Shown one piece after another: positions 16,683 to 26,519 of a DNA stretch of 64,000 bases. This DNA comes from Bacteroidaceae bacterium (GTDB taxonomy: Bacteria > Bacteroidota > Bacteroidia > Bacteroidales > Bacteroidaceae). Location of the stretch: contig JAFTYP010000012.1 of the NCBI GenBank assembly GCA_017461345.1, forward strand, positions 1 through 64,000, given 5' to 3'. The translations under genes and the position numbers were made by a program. The notes under the pieces were generated by a model. It was not told the origin of the DNA, ran no database searches, and worked only from the letters and a program-made list of their open reading frames with translations. Each line of letters starts with the position of its first letter. The stretch's first letter is position 1.

Positions 16683-17435
16683 ATGAAAACCTTATTCTTA
16701 TTCCTTACCTTGATTTTTTATGCTTGCCATAATGTCTTTGCTCAAACGGTTTGTCCGATGGTACAAGAAGGTAAAGTTTGGGTATATGAAACAGGCAATG
16801 ATTTTACGCCACCGAGCAGAGTAATTTTCAGCCTAGAGGGTGATACACTGGTTGGTTTTCATCAATGCCAGAAACTTTACATCACAGACGAAGACATAGA
16901 CGGAAATAATTATCGTCAATACAAAGGAGCGATGTATGAAAAAGAGGGGAATGTCTATTTCATTGCTCCAGGTACTACAATGTTTGTACTTATGTATGAC
17001 TTCTCAAGTGAACAGGGAACAATTATCAAGTTGGGTGCATACGAAATAAAAATCAAGAAAAAGGAGCTGGTGAAATATCGAAATGAGTATTTGAGGGTTG
17101 TATATTATTCTCCGCTTGAAGATGGATCAGAGACTCATAGTTGGATAGAAGGTGTAGGCATTACCACTGCGGGCAATCTAACAACCTTCATAGATGGATA
17201 TGCAACATGGCTTACCGGCGGCTACTGGTCTATGATTTCATGCTCAATAAATGGTCAAGTAGTATTTGATGATCAAGACTTTTATGTCTCCGGAGAGATT
17301 GTAACAGACATACCTACGCCAACTTCTTCTCTTTCCACAAGGGAGAGAAATATCTACGACCTTCAAGGCCACCAAATCACAAACCCACGAAAAGGTATTT
17401 ACATCAAAGACGGCAAAAAGGTGATAGCAAAATAA
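16683..17435 (+). CDS. Secreted protein of unknown function with the IYDLQG C-terminal tail
   Basis: 250 residues. Signal peptide MKTLFLFLTLIFYACHNVFA. The body (WVYETGNDFTPPSRVIFSLEGDTLV...) is a beta-rich domain seen in many Bacteroidales exported proteins of unknown role. The end, RNIYDLQGHQITNPRKGIY followed by IKDGKKVIAK, is the same tail that closes the GH76-like and phosphoesterase proteins in this window. It begins 25 bp after the remnant gene and shares its AT-rich base use, which suggests that both arrived together. Envelope or surface location is inferred from the signal peptide and tail. Confidence 0.75.
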   Translation: MKTLFLFLTLIFYACHNVFAQTVCPMVQEGKVWVYETGNDFTPPSRVIFSLEGDTLVGFHQCQKLYITDEDIDGNNYRQYKGAMYEKEGNVYFIAPGTTMFVLMYDFSSEQGTIIKLGAYEIKIKKKELVKYRNEYLRVVYYSPLEDGSETHSWIEGVGITTAGNLTTFIDGYATWLTGGYWSMISCSINGQVVFDDQDFYVSGEIVTDIPTPTSSLSTRERNIYDLQGHQITNPRKGIYIKDGKKVIAK

Positions 17436-17483
17436 GTAGCCACAAGAGTAAGCTTCAAAACATTTTAGGGCTATAAACATTCG

Positions 17484-17520
17484 GAGATGCCTCGTATTGC
17501 AAACGAAGCATCTCTTTCTT
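17484..17520 (+). terminator. Terminator after the secreted protein
   Basis: GAGATGC (17484-17490) pairs with GCATCTC (17508-17514), with TCGT/ACGA extending inside, followed by TTTCTTTG. Its T-tract overlaps the -33 box of the next promoter. Confidence 0.75.
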
Positions 17521-17549
17521 TGTTGTCTTATTTTTTTTTCATAAATTTG
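17519..17549 (+). promoter_or_regulatory. Promoter of the GT2/HIT-like/SpoIID gene
   Basis: TTTG (17519-17522), a 19-nt spacer and TAAATTTG (17542-17549), 23 nt before the ATG. Confidence 0.75.
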
Positions 17550-17572
17550 TAGGCGAAAAGAAAAACTAAAAG

Positions 17573-20500
17573 ATGAAATCTATCGATTGCTTCATTCCTT
17601 GGCAAAGCGACGAGCAAGCCAAAGGGACATTGGAATGCCTGAAGGCAGAACCAAACATAAACGAGATACATTTCCTGCAAGAAGAAAGCATTGGCAACAC
17701 TAAGACCATAAAACATATTGCCGAAACTGCTTGTGCACCATATACTCTTATATATACAAAGTACGACACGCTGCAACTGGGCTATCATGCTCTCACACGA
17801 TGGCTCACCATTGCCGAAGACAGCAAGGCATTGATGCTCTATGCCGACCACTATACACTCACTCCTAATGGAGAACGCCACGCAATGCCTCTCATCGATT
17901 GCCAACTCGGCGCAGTGCGAGATGACTTCCAAATGGGCAGTGTGCTCCTCTTCCGCACTTCTGCCCTGAAGGAATATGCTCTCCAAGAGAACCTGCATAA
18001 CTACCAGTATGCCGCTCTCTACGACCTAAGGCTCTTCATTAGTCGCCAGCAATTACCACTGCACATCGACGAGTTCCTCTATACTGAAGTAGAACACGAC
18101 ACACGACTGAGCGGACAAAAGCAGTTCGACTATGTCGACCCACGCAACCGTAACCGACAAGTGGAAATGGAACGGGCTTGTACTCGACACTTGCGTGCGC
18201 TGAATGCATATCTCCACGGAGACGAATACGACGAAGTGAAGTTGTGTGAAGGTGAGTATGCTGTCGAGGCATCGGTCATCATTCCTGTTCGCAACCGTGA
18301 GCGCACCATTCGTGATGCCATTCGTAGTGTACTGGAACAAGAAACATCATTCCCTTTCAACCTCATCATCGTAGATAATGGAAGCACCGATGGCACAACG
18401 GAAGCCATCGACGAATTCAGGAACGACGAATGTGTCATACACATCATTCCCGAACGTAACGACCTCGGCATCGGTGGTTGCTGGAATATGGCGGTGCATC
18501 ACCCGAAGGTGGGACGCTTTGTGGTGCAACTTGACAGCGACGACTTGTACTCTTCGCCACAAACCTTGCAGCGAATGGTAGATACCTTCTATGCCGAAGG
18601 AGCAGCAATGGTGATTGGTTCGTATCGCATGTGTGACTTCCAACTGAACACGCTTCCACCAGGACTTATCGACCATCGTGAATGGACAGAGCACAACGGT
18701 CGGAACAATGCTCTGCGCATCAATGGTCTGGGTGCTCCACGCGCTTTCTTTACACCAGTACTGCAAGAGTTGCAGATACCTAACACAAGTTATGGAGAAG
18801 ACTATGCCCTCGGCTTGATGATAAGCCGAAGGTATCGCATTGGACGCATCTACGATGAGGTCTATCTCTGCCGACGCTGGGAAGGAAACAGCGATGCAGC
18901 CCTCAGTCAAGACAAGATCAACAAAAACAACACATACAAAGATCACTTGCGCAGCCTTGAGATTAAGGCACGACAACAACTCAACTTGCTTTGGCAACAC
19001 AAAGTGACTGCCGAAGAAGTAGAAGATTTCTTCCAAAAAGAACTCTCCGAATGGCACGAAGCAGCCGAACGCTACAAGGCTTTAGAGGAAAGTGTGCAGA
19101 CAAAAGAACTGCCACTTGGCGAAATGTCTCTCGCTGCGCAATGGAATCCTGCCCGCATCGTTTCGACAGGTGCAAGCATTGACAAGAAGAGCATCAGTGA
19201 GCGTCCTTGTTTCCTTTGCGACATAAACCGCCCGCAAGAGCAAAACAAACTGATGACGGAAAAACATTATCAGATTCTTGTCAACCCCTTCCCCATCCTG
19301 CCTCAACATTTCACCATTCCGATGCGTCGCCATACGCCACAAAGCATTTATAGCAGTTTCGGTACACTACGCCGTATGGCTTGGAACATGCCTAAACATC
19401 TGGTCTTCTACAATGGCCCTCTTTGTGGTGCTTCTTGCCCAGACCACATGCATCTTCAGGCAGGCAGCAGAGGCATTGTCCCACTCGAACGCGACTGGGC
19501 AATGTATGAGAACAAACTGCGGAAACTTTATCCTCTGACAGGAGAACAAACCGCCACGATGGAAGAGGCAGGCAATGTCGGGAACCGTTGTGGACTCTAT
19601 ATTCTGGAAGGATATGCCTGCCCTGTATTTGTCATTCGCAGCATGCCGGCAGAAAGCGACAGCATACTTTGCCAAAGAACATATAATGCTCTTCCCGTAG
19701 AAGGCAATGAAACCGAACCCAGACTGAATATCGTCTGCTGGAGACAAGAAGGGACAGCAAGCCGTCCAGACGAACTCGTTACACTCATCTTCCCCCGTAG
19801 CAAACATCGTCCGGATTGTTATTATGCCGAAGGCAAAGAGCAGTTGATGATAAGTCCGGGAGCACTGGACATGTGTGGTTTGTTCATTACACCAAGGGAA
19901 CAGGACTTCAACGCACTGACCTCCGAAAAGGCGCAAGCCATTTTACAAGAAGTCACACTAAGCCCGGAAGCCTTGAAGCCCATCATTGCACAACTGACAG
20001 ACAAACCGGAAGAGTTCAAGAATAAAGATACAAAAGAAGATACTCTCATCCTTAGCCAAGAGGTTTCTGTCGGTATCATGAAGGATACTGTCCTTCGGTT
20101 CTGCATGAACACGCCCTATCATGCCAAAGGCAACGAAGTTGTTGGTGAGCAAATAGCAGAATACACTGAAGGAGGCATTCGCTGGTGCGACAATGTCTAT
20201 CAAGAACTGACCTTCCGAGGAGAAGGTTCGTTCACACTGCACGATGTCACCATCGGACAAGGTTTCCACTGGGAGCGGAAGGAGTCGCAAACCTTCCAGG
20301 GTGTCTTGAAACTTGTTGTGGAAGAAGACAAGATTGTTGCCATCAACGTCCTGCCCGTAGAAGATTATCTGAAGAGTGTTATCAGCAGTGAGATGAAGAG
20401 CAGTTGTTCGTTGGAATACCTGAAGGCTGCTGCCGTCATTTCCCGCAGTTGGCTGTATGCCCAAATGCAACGTCGTCAGGAAAGGGCAAACGGTCCGGCA

Positions 20501-21274
20501 CCGTTCTTCTCCTTCGTCAAAGGTGAAGGAGAAAGCATCCGCTGGTACGACCGTGAAGACCATACCATCTTCGATGTGTGTGCCGACGACCATTGCCAAC
20601 GCTATCAGGGCATTACCCGAGCAAACAATCCCCAGGTGGCAAAGGCTGTCGATGCCACTCGCGGACAGGTTCTGATGTGCGACGGGAAGATTTGCGACAC
20701 ACGCTTTGGCAAGTGTTGTGGCGGACAGACCAATGAATACCAGTATTGTTGGGAAAATATAAGCGTCTCCTATCTGCGTTCGGTCAAAGACCCCTTCTGC
20801 AATACAGACAACAAGCAGATACTGAAACAGGTGCTCAACGACTACGACCTCGAGACTCACGACTTCTTCGAATGGACAGAGGAACTGACGCAAGAAGAGA
20901 TTCACAATCGCATTACGGCACACCTGAAGACGGATCTGGGAGCAATACTTGACATGGAACCTGTCGAGAAAGGTCCTGGCGGACACATCAGTAAACTGCG
21001 AATTGTGGGCAAAGACAAAGAATTCATTGTTGGCAAGGAACTTGAGATACGGCGCATGCTCAGCACATCGACCCTGAAGAGCAGTGCCTTCACCATTGAG
21101 GTCAAAGATGTCGAGGACGGCATACCCGGTCGTTTTGTTCTTCACGGACGCGGTTGGGGACATGGCGTAGGACTTTGCCAAATCGGTGCTGCCGTGATGG
21201 GCGAGCAAGGTTACGGCTACAAGCAGATACTGAAACACTACTATACCGACATTCAAATCAAGCGTCTCTCCTGA
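17573..21274 (+). CDS. Glycosyltransferase 2 / DUF4922 (HIT-like) / SpoIID triple fusion
   Basis: 1233 residues with no signal peptide. Residues 1-225 look like a first, degenerate glycosyltransferase fold ([19 protein letters not shown]). About 226-475 form a GT-A family 2 domain: [30 protein letters not shown] and the metal site [11 protein letters not shown] near 320. About 520-830 resemble DUF4922, a HIT-type nucleotidyl hydrolase/transferase fold, with HxH in [10 protein letters not shown] near 625 and Cys pairs in RPCFLCD. About 880-1233 are SpoIID/Lyt[14 protein letters not shown] near 940 carries the glutamate equivalent to the lytic transglycosylase residue, and [14 protein letters not shown] closes it. 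SpoIID cleaves peptide-free peptidoglycan strands. All domains appear cytoplasmic, so cell-wall fragments taken up or not yet exported are possible substrates (inference). An ATP-grasp protein follows after 3 bp. Confidence 0.85.
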   Translation: MKSIDCFIPWQSDEQAKGTLECLKAEPNINEIHFLQEESIGNTKTIKHIAETACAPYTLIYTKYDTLQLGYHALTRWLTIAEDSKALMLYADHYTLTPNGERHAMPLIDCQLGAVRDDFQMGSVLLFRTSALKEYALQENLHNYQYAALYDLRLFISRQQLPLHIDEFLYTEVEHDTRLSGQKQFDYVDPRNRNRQVEMERACTRHLRALNAYLHGDEYDEVKLCEGEYAVEASVIIPVRNRERTIRDAIRSVLEQETSFPFNLIIVDNGSTDGTTEAIDEFRNDECVIHIIPERNDLGIGGCWNMAVHHPKVGRFVVQLDSDDLYSSPQTLQRMVDTFYAEGAAMVIGSYRMCDFQLNTLPPGLIDHREWTEHNGRNNALRINGLGAPRAFFTPVLQELQIPNTSYGEDYALGLMISRRYRIGRIYDEVYLCRRWEGNSDAALSQDKINKNNTYKDHLRSLEIKARQQLNLLWQHKVTAEEVEDFFQKELSEWHEAAERYKALEESVQTKELPLGEMSLAAQWNPARIVSTGASIDKKSISERPCFLCDINRPQEQNKLMTEKHYQILVNPFPILPQHFTIPMRRHTPQSIYSSFGTLRRMAWNMPKHLVFYNGPLCGASCPDHMHLQAGSRGIVPLERDWAMYENKLRKLYPLTGEQTATMEEAGNVGNRCGLYILEGYACPVFVIRSMPAESDSILCQRTYNALPVEGNETEPRLNIVCWRQEGTASRPDELVTLIFPRSKHRPDCYYAEGKEQLMISPGALDMCGLFITPREQDFNALTSEKAQAILQEVTLSPEALKPIIAQLTDKPEEFKNKDTKEDTLILSQEVSVGIMKDTVLRFCMNTPYHAKGNEVVGEQIAEYTEGGIRWCDNVYQELTFRGEGSFTLHDVTIGQGFHWERKESQTFQGVLKLVVEEDKIVAINVLPVEDYLKSVISSEMKSSCSLEYLKAAAVISRSWLYAQMQRRQERANGPAPFFSFVKGEGESIRWYDREDHTIFDVCADDHCQRYQGITRANNPQVAKAVDATRGQVLMCDGKICDTRFGKCCGGQTNEYQYCWENISVSYLRSVKDPFCNTDNKQILKQVLNDYDLETHDFFEWTEELTQEEIHNRITAHLKTDLGAILDMEPVEKGPGGHISKLRIVGKDKEFIVGKELEIRRMLSTSTLKSSAFTIEVKDVEDGIPGRFVLHGRGWGHGVGLCQIGAAVMGEQGYGYKQILKHYYTDIQIKRLS

Positions 21275-21277
21275 ACC

Positions 21278-22237
21278 ATGACACTCTACATCTTCAACCC
21301 CGAGAATGACATGGCCCTCGCCGACGGGCATCCCGGATATACACCGCCGGCACAGATACAGCAGATGCGCCGCGAATTGTGGTGGCTTCCGCAGTGGTGG
21401 GCAAAGGAAGGCGACGTCGTTTGGAATGGCGAAGACAGGCTCTCGCTGCCGGATGACTGCCGCATTGTGCCTTGGGGATGGAGTGCCGCACTCTGCCATC
21501 AGTTGAAGCAGGCTGGCGTTCAAGAGTCGCTTCTGCCTTCTTCCGAAGAGATTGAACGGTTGAGACAACTCTCCCATCGGCGTACAGCCGTCGGCCTTTT
21601 GCTGGAAATTCGGCAGGAATTGCCTCTCGGCGGACACCTTGCGGGCGAATCTGTGCTTTGCCAGAGCATGGAAGAGGCAGAGGAGGCCGTTGCAAAATAC
21701 GGCAATGCCTTATTGAAATCCCCCTGGAGCAGCAGTGGCAAGGGTTTGATGCAGAGCAACAATACACAGTGGCAGGCATGGGCAAAACGGATTCTCAAAG
21801 CCCAGGGCAGCGTCGTTGTAGAACAGTTCCTGCACAAAATGACCGACTTTGCCCTTGAATTCTGGCTCGACGGAAAAGGCGGAGTCGAGTATCGGGGACT
21901 TTCACTCTTTTATACCAACGAGCGAGGAGCCTATCTGGGAAACCTTGTGGCACCCGAAGAACAGAAACTTGCATGGCTGGCACAATACATTCCTTTGGCA
22001 TACATTCAGGAGATTCGTGCCTGGTGGGAACAGCGTCTGAGCCAATACGACTACTCCGGTCCGGTCGGTATCGACATGATGTTGGCCCAGGAAGGCATTT
22101 GCCCGTGCATAGAAGTCAACTGGCGTTGGACGATGGGGCTCGTCTCTTGTTTGGTTGCAGAGCAAGGCCGCATCGGCCGAATGGTGGTGGAGTACATCTA
22201 CGGACACTACTCTGCCGAGGTCGAGGCGTTTGGCTAA
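21278..22237 (+). CDS. ATP-grasp-like protein partnered with the SpoIID fusion
   Basis: 319 residues. I do not recognise a characterised family. The sequence reads as an ATP-grasp ligase: LLKSPWSSSGKGL (about 148-160) is the nucleotide-binding Lys/Gly loop, SVVVEQFLHKMTDFALEFW follows in the usual place, and CIEVNWRWTMG (about 285-295) supplies the metal-binding Glu/Asn. ATP-grasp enzymes join a carboxylate to an amine or thiol through an acyl phosphate. The start is 3 bp after the upstream stop, so the two proteins should be made together, probably for one pathway acting on a glycan or peptide. It starts MTLYIFNPENDMALADGHPGY, cytoplasmic and without a signal peptide. Confidence 0.75.
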   Translation: MTLYIFNPENDMALADGHPGYTPPAQIQQMRRELWWLPQWWAKEGDVVWNGEDRLSLPDDCRIVPWGWSAALCHQLKQAGVQESLLPSSEEIERLRQLSHRRTAVGLLLEIRQELPLGGHLAGESVLCQSMEEAEEAVAKYGNALLKSPWSSSGKGLMQSNNTQWQAWAKRILKAQGSVVVEQFLHKMTDFALEFWLDGKGGVEYRGLSLFYTNERGAYLGNLVAPEEQKLAWLAQYIPLAYIQEIRAWWEQRLSQYDYSGPVGIDMMLAQEGICPCIEVNWRWTMGLVSCLVAEQGRIGRMVVEYIYGHYSAEVEAFG

Positions 22238-22326
22238 TACCAGAACATTGTAAGTTGCAAGGCATCGAAACTAAATAATCCAGTTAGTACGCCTTGTCGC
22301 AACCCCATCTTACACACTTGACAAAA

Positions 22327-22354
22327 TGTAAGTAAAATCGGCATTTTACTTACA
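22327..22354 (+). terminator. Perfect 12-bp hairpin, possible terminator of the SpoIID/ATP-grasp unit
   Basis: TGTAAGTAAAAT and ATTTTACTTACA form a perfect stem with loop CGGC. It lies 90 nt past the ATP-grasp stop, with a TTTTT run 8 nt further. The stem is AT-rich, so it could instead be a protein-binding dyad. Confidence 0.45.
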
Positions 22355-22573
22355 CTCGCATTTTTGGCAAACGCTCCAGAATCGCTTAAAATGACTTCGG
22401 ATAGTGTTAGGTTCATTTTTTCAAAGAAAATCGCTCAAATCAAGTCAACACAGAGAATCAAGAAGTTACAAGACTATCGTAAAATTCAAAAGTGTCTGAT
22501 TGGCAACCATTGTTAGCAAAAACGAACGATTTCTCCACTTTTTGCACACATTTTGGCCTGATGCTTGGGCAGA

Positions 22574-22683
22574 CGTAACGTGAGTAAATGACAAACGACA
22601 CGTGGATAAAAGTCAAACTTAACGTGTATAGTTTGCAATCGTTACTGGAGTCATTCGCAAACATTCCTCGAGAAAATCGAAAT
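22574..22683 (+). repeat. 22-bp-period array D
   Basis: Five units start at 22574, 22596, 22618, 22640 and 22662. ACGTG recurs at the same offset in the first three units, and CAAA or CAAT ends most of them. The third unit begins CTTAACGTGTATAGTTTG, an 18-nt sequence found again in array F at 40981. Confidence 0.75.
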
Positions 22684-22851
22684 TTCAACGTTCTTCGACC
22701 TGTTTTTTGCCACTTTGCGAAGTGTGCAAAAATAGCAAAAAGAAAGTAAAACAACTTTCAACCCGACATTTTGTCAAACAGAGAATCGAACAATTTGTTG
22801 TGCCTCTCGAATTCATTTTACTTTTCTCTTTTCCCTTTTCCTTTTTTTTCG

Positions 22852-22859
22852 TATCTTTG
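22852..22859 (+). promoter_or_regulatory. Promoter element of the phosphoesterase gene
   Basis: TATCTTTG, 44 nt before the ATG. No clear -33 TTTG; the upstream tract is T/C-rich. Confidence 0.6.
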
Positions 22860-22903
22860 CGCCTACAATATATAGGTTATTAGACTTGTATACATAACAG
22901 ACC

Positions 22904-25327
22904 ATGAACCGCAGAGAATTCCTCCAACGCTCTACTGCTCTTGCGGGAGCCGCATATATAGGTGCTCCGGCCCTTGCAGAAAAGATTGCCACCCTGGGTG
23001 AGCCTAATCTTATTATTGGCATTGTCAGTGACATTCATTTGACGGAAGCCAACACCGCAGAGACCTTTATCCATACGCTCGAATACTTTCGTGAACAGAA
23101 TGTGGACGGCGTAATCGTTGCCGGCGACATGGCCGACCAGGGACTCATTCCGCAACTGCAAGTCGTTGCAGACGCTTGGTTCCAAGTCTTTCCAAACAAC
23201 AAAGGCTTGAATGGCAAAGATACAGCACAACTCTTCATCTACGGCAATCACGACACCGACGGCTACACCTGGGGCAGCACCATCAGCAGTGTCGGTTCTG
23301 AAACAGCACAAGCACAAGGCATCGGCAAACGTCGGGCGGAGGCTTGGGAACAATGCTTCAAGGAACCATACCAGCCCATCTGGATGAAGACCATCAAAGG
23401 TTATCACTTCATAGGCGCTCATTGGGAGAACCAAAACCACATCAGCGGTCTTGCCGACTTCCTGCAGGAACACGATTCGGAACTGACTGCCGATGGGAAA
23501 CCCTTCTTCTACATACAACATCCACACCCCAAAGACACTTGTAACTGCGCCTGGGCTTGGGGCAGAGACGACGGTACAGTCACAAAACTGCTGAGCAAAT
23601 ACCCCAATGCCATTGCTTTCTCCGGTCATTCTCATTCGCCGCTCGACGACGACCGCAACCTTTGGCAAGGCAGTTTCACCAGCATCGGCGCCTCCTCGCT
23701 CAAGTATCTCTACCCGATGCCAGCAAGAGAGAACACCTACCAAGACGACTGGTCGGCCAAACCACCATCGCAAATGCAGAAGATGAACCCATCCGATGGT
23801 CGGCAAGGCATGATAATGCGCGTTTACGACGACGCCATTACCTTTGAGAAACGTGAGTTTGTCTACGACGAACCCATCGGTGATGCCTGGTTCCTGCCAT
23901 GGCCCATTTCTGCCACACAACCGCTTTCCTATGAGAATCGTGCCAAAGTGGCTGCCATCCCACAATTCCCTGCCGACACAAAAGCAACAGTTACTGCCGA
24001 CAACGGAACAGACAGATATGGCACAACGCAACGCCAGGTCACAGTGCACTTCCCTACCGTCCTGAAAAAGAATGCCGGCGTTCGTGCCTTCGACTATGAG
24101 GTGCAAGTAGAATACGACTGGCTCGATGTTCGCCACATCACTGCCACAAAACGAGTATTCTCACCCAAATGTTATCTCGGAGAGAATAAAGAAGAAGGCA
24201 TTGTACACTGTGTCTATGGTGCAAGCGAATTGCCGAAAGACTTTTCCTATCGCTTTGCCATTCGTCCCTGCAACTGTTTCGGCAGCAAGGGTAACCCCAT
24301 CTATACCGATTGGATTGACGGCGCAACAACAATGTACACTTCTTCTCTCACCCTCGACAAACAATTCTATCGGGTGAACGAAAGCATACAAGCCACCTTC
24401 AGCGACGTTCCGGTCGGCAAAGAAGCATGGATTGGCATCTACGCCAAAGGAAAGAACCCGGGCACAAACGACAAGGCTACCGTCTATAAATACACCGATG
24501 TAGCCGCAGGCACTGTCAGCCTAAGTGTCTCGACCGCAGGCGAATACTTTGCCGTACTCTTTGCCGACAGTGGCTACACCGAGTGCTCGCAGCGTATTCC
24601 CTTCTTCGTAACATCGCGTTCCTTCGACCCCACAACTTTCAGCATGCAACCCAGCAAACGTGCCTATGCCGTTGGTAATGCCGTTGTGGTAAGGCTCACA
24701 AACACCCCCATGATAAGCAAAGACTGGGTGGGCATCTATGCAGCAGGCATCGTACCAAAGGATTCAAAATGCCCCACATGGCTCTACAACACCAGAATTA
24801 ACGGTTCGCTTACCCTCAACGTAAGTGGCACGAACAATTGGACCGAGCCACTCCCCGAAGGCATCTATTTCGTAGGTTACTTCATGGCAGACGGCTACTC
24901 CGAGCCTTTTGAACGTCAATACTTTGCCATCGGCAAGCCGGCACGACTTCGTGCAGACAAGTTGGCATACAACTCAAGCGAAGAGATCACTATGCACTAC
25001 AGCGGTCTCCACTCTGCCCTGCCTGCCAAACTCTGCATTAAGCAAAACGAGGCATGGCAGGATGTAATGCCCCTTGGAACAGAAGAAGGCAACATCACAC
25101 TCACCGGACTTGCAGCAGGAGAATACGAATACTGCATTTGTATCGACGGCACACCCGTCTCACAACCACTTCTCCTTACCGTCGCCAGTGATGACGATGC
25201 AGTTTCTGCTCCAACGGGAATAAAAGGAAAAGGCATCATCTATCGGCTTGATGGAACTCGCACTGCCAGTATTCAAGAGCCGGGACTCTACATCAAGGAC
25301 GGCAAGAAATTTCTGATTAACACATAA
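22904..25327 (+). CDS. Exported calcineurin-like phosphoesterase with Ig-like repeats
   Basis: 807 residues. The N-terminus MNRREFLQRSTALAGAAYI has a twin-arginine-like export signal. A metallophosphoesterase domain follows with the usual metal ligands: VSDIHL (about 42), AGDMADQG (73), GNHD (113) and FSGHSHSP (239). From about 475 to 755 there are three related beta-sandwich repeats: KQFYRVNESIQATF, KRAYAVGNAVVVRL and DKLAYNSSEEITMHY mark their starts. The end (IYRLDGTR...GLYIKDGKKFLI) is the group's C-terminal tail. It probably hydrolyses a phosphate ester outside the cytoplasm; the substrate is unknown. pyrE begins 19 bp later and may be co-transcribed. Confidence 0.82.
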   Translation: MNRREFLQRSTALAGAAYIGAPALAEKIATLGEPNLIIGIVSDIHLTEANTAETFIHTLEYFREQNVDGVIVAGDMADQGLIPQLQVVADAWFQVFPNNKGLNGKDTAQLFIYGNHDTDGYTWGSTISSVGSETAQAQGIGKRRAEAWEQCFKEPYQPIWMKTIKGYHFIGAHWENQNHISGLADFLQEHDSELTADGKPFFYIQHPHPKDTCNCAWAWGRDDGTVTKLLSKYPNAIAFSGHSHSPLDDDRNLWQGSFTSIGASSLKYLYPMPARENTYQDDWSAKPPSQMQKMNPSDGRQGMIMRVYDDAITFEKREFVYDEPIGDAWFLPWPISATQPLSYENRAKVAAIPQFPADTKATVTADNGTDRYGTTQRQVTVHFPTVLKKNAGVRAFDYEVQVEYDWLDVRHITATKRVFSPKCYLGENKEEGIVHCVYGASELPKDFSYRFAIRPCNCFGSKGNPIYTDWIDGATTMYTSSLTLDKQFYRVNESIQATFSDVPVGKEAWIGIYAKGKNPGTNDKATVYKYTDVAAGTVSLSVSTAGEYFAVLFADSGYTECSQRIPFFVTSRSFDPTTFSMQPSKRAYAVGNAVVVRLTNTPMISKDWVGIYAAGIVPKDSKCPTWLYNTRINGSLTLNVSGTNNWTEPLPEGIYFVGYFMADGYSEPFERQYFAIGKPARLRADKLAYNSSEEITMHYSGLHSALPAKLCIKQNEAWQDVMPLGTEEGNITLTGLAAGEYEYCICIDGTPVSQPLLLTVASDDDAVSAPTGIKGKGIIYRLDGTRTASIQEPGLYIKDGKKFLINT

Positions 25328-25346
25328 ACAATAAATATAACACAAC

Positions 25347-25982
25347 ATGAGTACAGTTGAATCAATCTTTGCAGCAAAATTGCTGAATGTAAAAGCCATT
25401 AAGTTACAACCCAACGACCCCTTCACATGGGCAAGCGGATGGAAGAGTCCCTTCTATTGCGACAACCGCAAAACACTCTCCTTCCCCGATCTCCGTACTT
25501 TCGTCAAGGTAGAACTCACTCGCCTCATCATGGAGCAATTCCCCGAAGCAGAAGGTGTTGCAGGTGTTGCTACCGGTGCTATTGCACAGGGTGCATTGGT
25601 GGCAGACGCACTGAATCTTCCCTTTGCCTATGTCCGCAGCAAGCCAAAGGACCACGGCCTTACGAACCTCATCGAAGGTGAACTGAAACCAGGCATGAAG
25701 GTGGTTGTCGTAGAAGACCTCATCAGCACTGGCGGCAGCAGCCTTAAGGCAGTCGAAGCACTCAGGGCAGCAGGCTGCGAAGTGGTTGGCATGGTTGCAT
25801 CGTACACCTATGGTTTCCCTGTTGCAGAAGAAGCCTTCGGTGCTGCAAATGTAAAACTCGTTACTCTGACCAACTACGAAGCCGTTGTTGCAGAAGCCGC
25901 CAAGACAGGCTACATCAAGGAAGAGGATATAGCAACACTCAACGAGTGGCGCAAAGATCCTGCAAACTGGAACAAACAGTAA
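25347..25982 (+). CDS. pyrE: Orotate phosphoribosyltransferase
   Basis: 211 residues. PyrE joins orotate to PRPP, making orotidine 5'-phosphate in pyrimidine synthesis. The PRPP-binding motif is VVVVEDLISTGGSS (about 118-131). FTWASGWKSPFYCDNRKTLS is the typical N-terminal substrate region, and KPKDHGL is the mobile loop with its catalytic lysine. It is the first enzyme gene of a tight run pyrE, SRPBCC protein, argH, lipoprotein. Confidence 0.96.
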   Translation: MSTVESIFAAKLLNVKAIKLQPNDPFTWASGWKSPFYCDNRKTLSFPDLRTFVKVELTRLIMEQFPEAEGVAGVATGAIAQGALVADALNLPFAYVRSKPKDHGLTNLIEGELKPGMKVVVVEDLISTGGSSLKAVEALRAAGCEVVGMVASYTYGFPVAEEAFGAANVKLVTLTNYEAVVAEAAKTGYIKEEDIATLNEWRKDPANWNKQ

Positions 25983-25998
25983 ATCGTAAATACAAGAA

Positions 25999-26478
25999 AT
26001 GACCGAATACAAAAGCGAAGTAAAAAAGATATATGCTCCCGTCGGACGTGTCTATGAGCGTCTTGCCGACCTCAACAATCTGGCTGTCATTCAGCAAGGG
26101 CTCGACAATCCCGAAGCGATGCGACGCATACAAGAGCAGGCGGGAGACAAGGTAAAGCCCGAACAACTTGAACAGATTGTCGAGAAACTGCGTTCGCTGC
26201 AGTTCGACACCGACTCCGTTTCTGGAGAAACACCTCTTGGCACAGCAACGCTGCGCATCATAGAACGAGAGCCGGAAAAGACTATTAAGTTTGCAGCCGA
26301 GGGTATGCCTGTGGCTGCAAACATGTGGATACAACTGCTGCCTAACGGCGAGAACGAGTGTGCCATGCGTCTGACGCTCAAGGCTGACCTCAATTTCTTC
26401 ATCCGTCAAATGGTGGGCAAAAAACTTGAACAAGGTGTCGATGGTCTGGCACAAATGCTGGCAAGTCTGCCTTATTAA
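25999..26478 (+). CDS. SRPBCC (START-like) family protein
   Basis: 159 residues. The pattern of an N-terminal strand with Y-APVGRVYERLADLNNL, a long central helix region and a C-terminal helix (FIRQMVGKKLEQGVDGLAQML) fits the SRPBCC/polyketide cyclase-like hydrophobic-pocket fold. A helical insertion sits at about 33-75. No ligand or reaction can be assigned. It lies 16 bp after pyrE and 41 bp before argH, so it is probably co-expressed with them. Confidence 0.75.
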   Translation: MTEYKSEVKKIYAPVGRVYERLADLNNLAVIQQGLDNPEAMRRIQEQAGDKVKPEQLEQIVEKLRSLQFDTDSVSGETPLGTATLRIIEREPEKTIKFAAEGMPVAANMWIQLLPNGENECAMRLTLKADLNFFIRQMVGKKLEQGVDGLAQMLASLPY

Positions 26479-26519
26479 AGACCCTATAAATGGTAAATGG
26501 TTAAATGATAAAATGGTAA

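Larger units (their letters stand above)
22238..22903. other. Long gene-free interval with hairpins and array D
   Basis: No convincing gene is present in 666 bp. Contents: an imperfect inverted repeat GTTGC-AAGGC / GCCTT-gtc-GCAAC (22254-22303), the 12-bp hairpin at 22327-22354, the 22-bp-period array at 22574-22683, a T/C-rich tract (22815-22850) and a promoter element at 22852. The remainder shows nothing recognisable. Confidence 0.7.

Noticed and set aside
19958..21637. 559-codon open frame on the minus strand across the SpoIID region
   Set aside because: It is antisense to a gene with clear domains on the plus strand, has no start signal or recognisable motif, and mirrors codon bias of the real gene.
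22458..22754. 98-codon frame on the minus strand in the 22.2-22.9 kb gap
   Set aside because: It runs straight through the 22-bp array, lacks a ribosome-binding site, and its composition is not protein-like.
22880..24136. 418-codon open frame opposite the phosphoesterase
   Set aside because: The plus strand carries metallophosphoesterase motifs and an export signal. The antisense frame has no family features and would start inside the real coding sequence.
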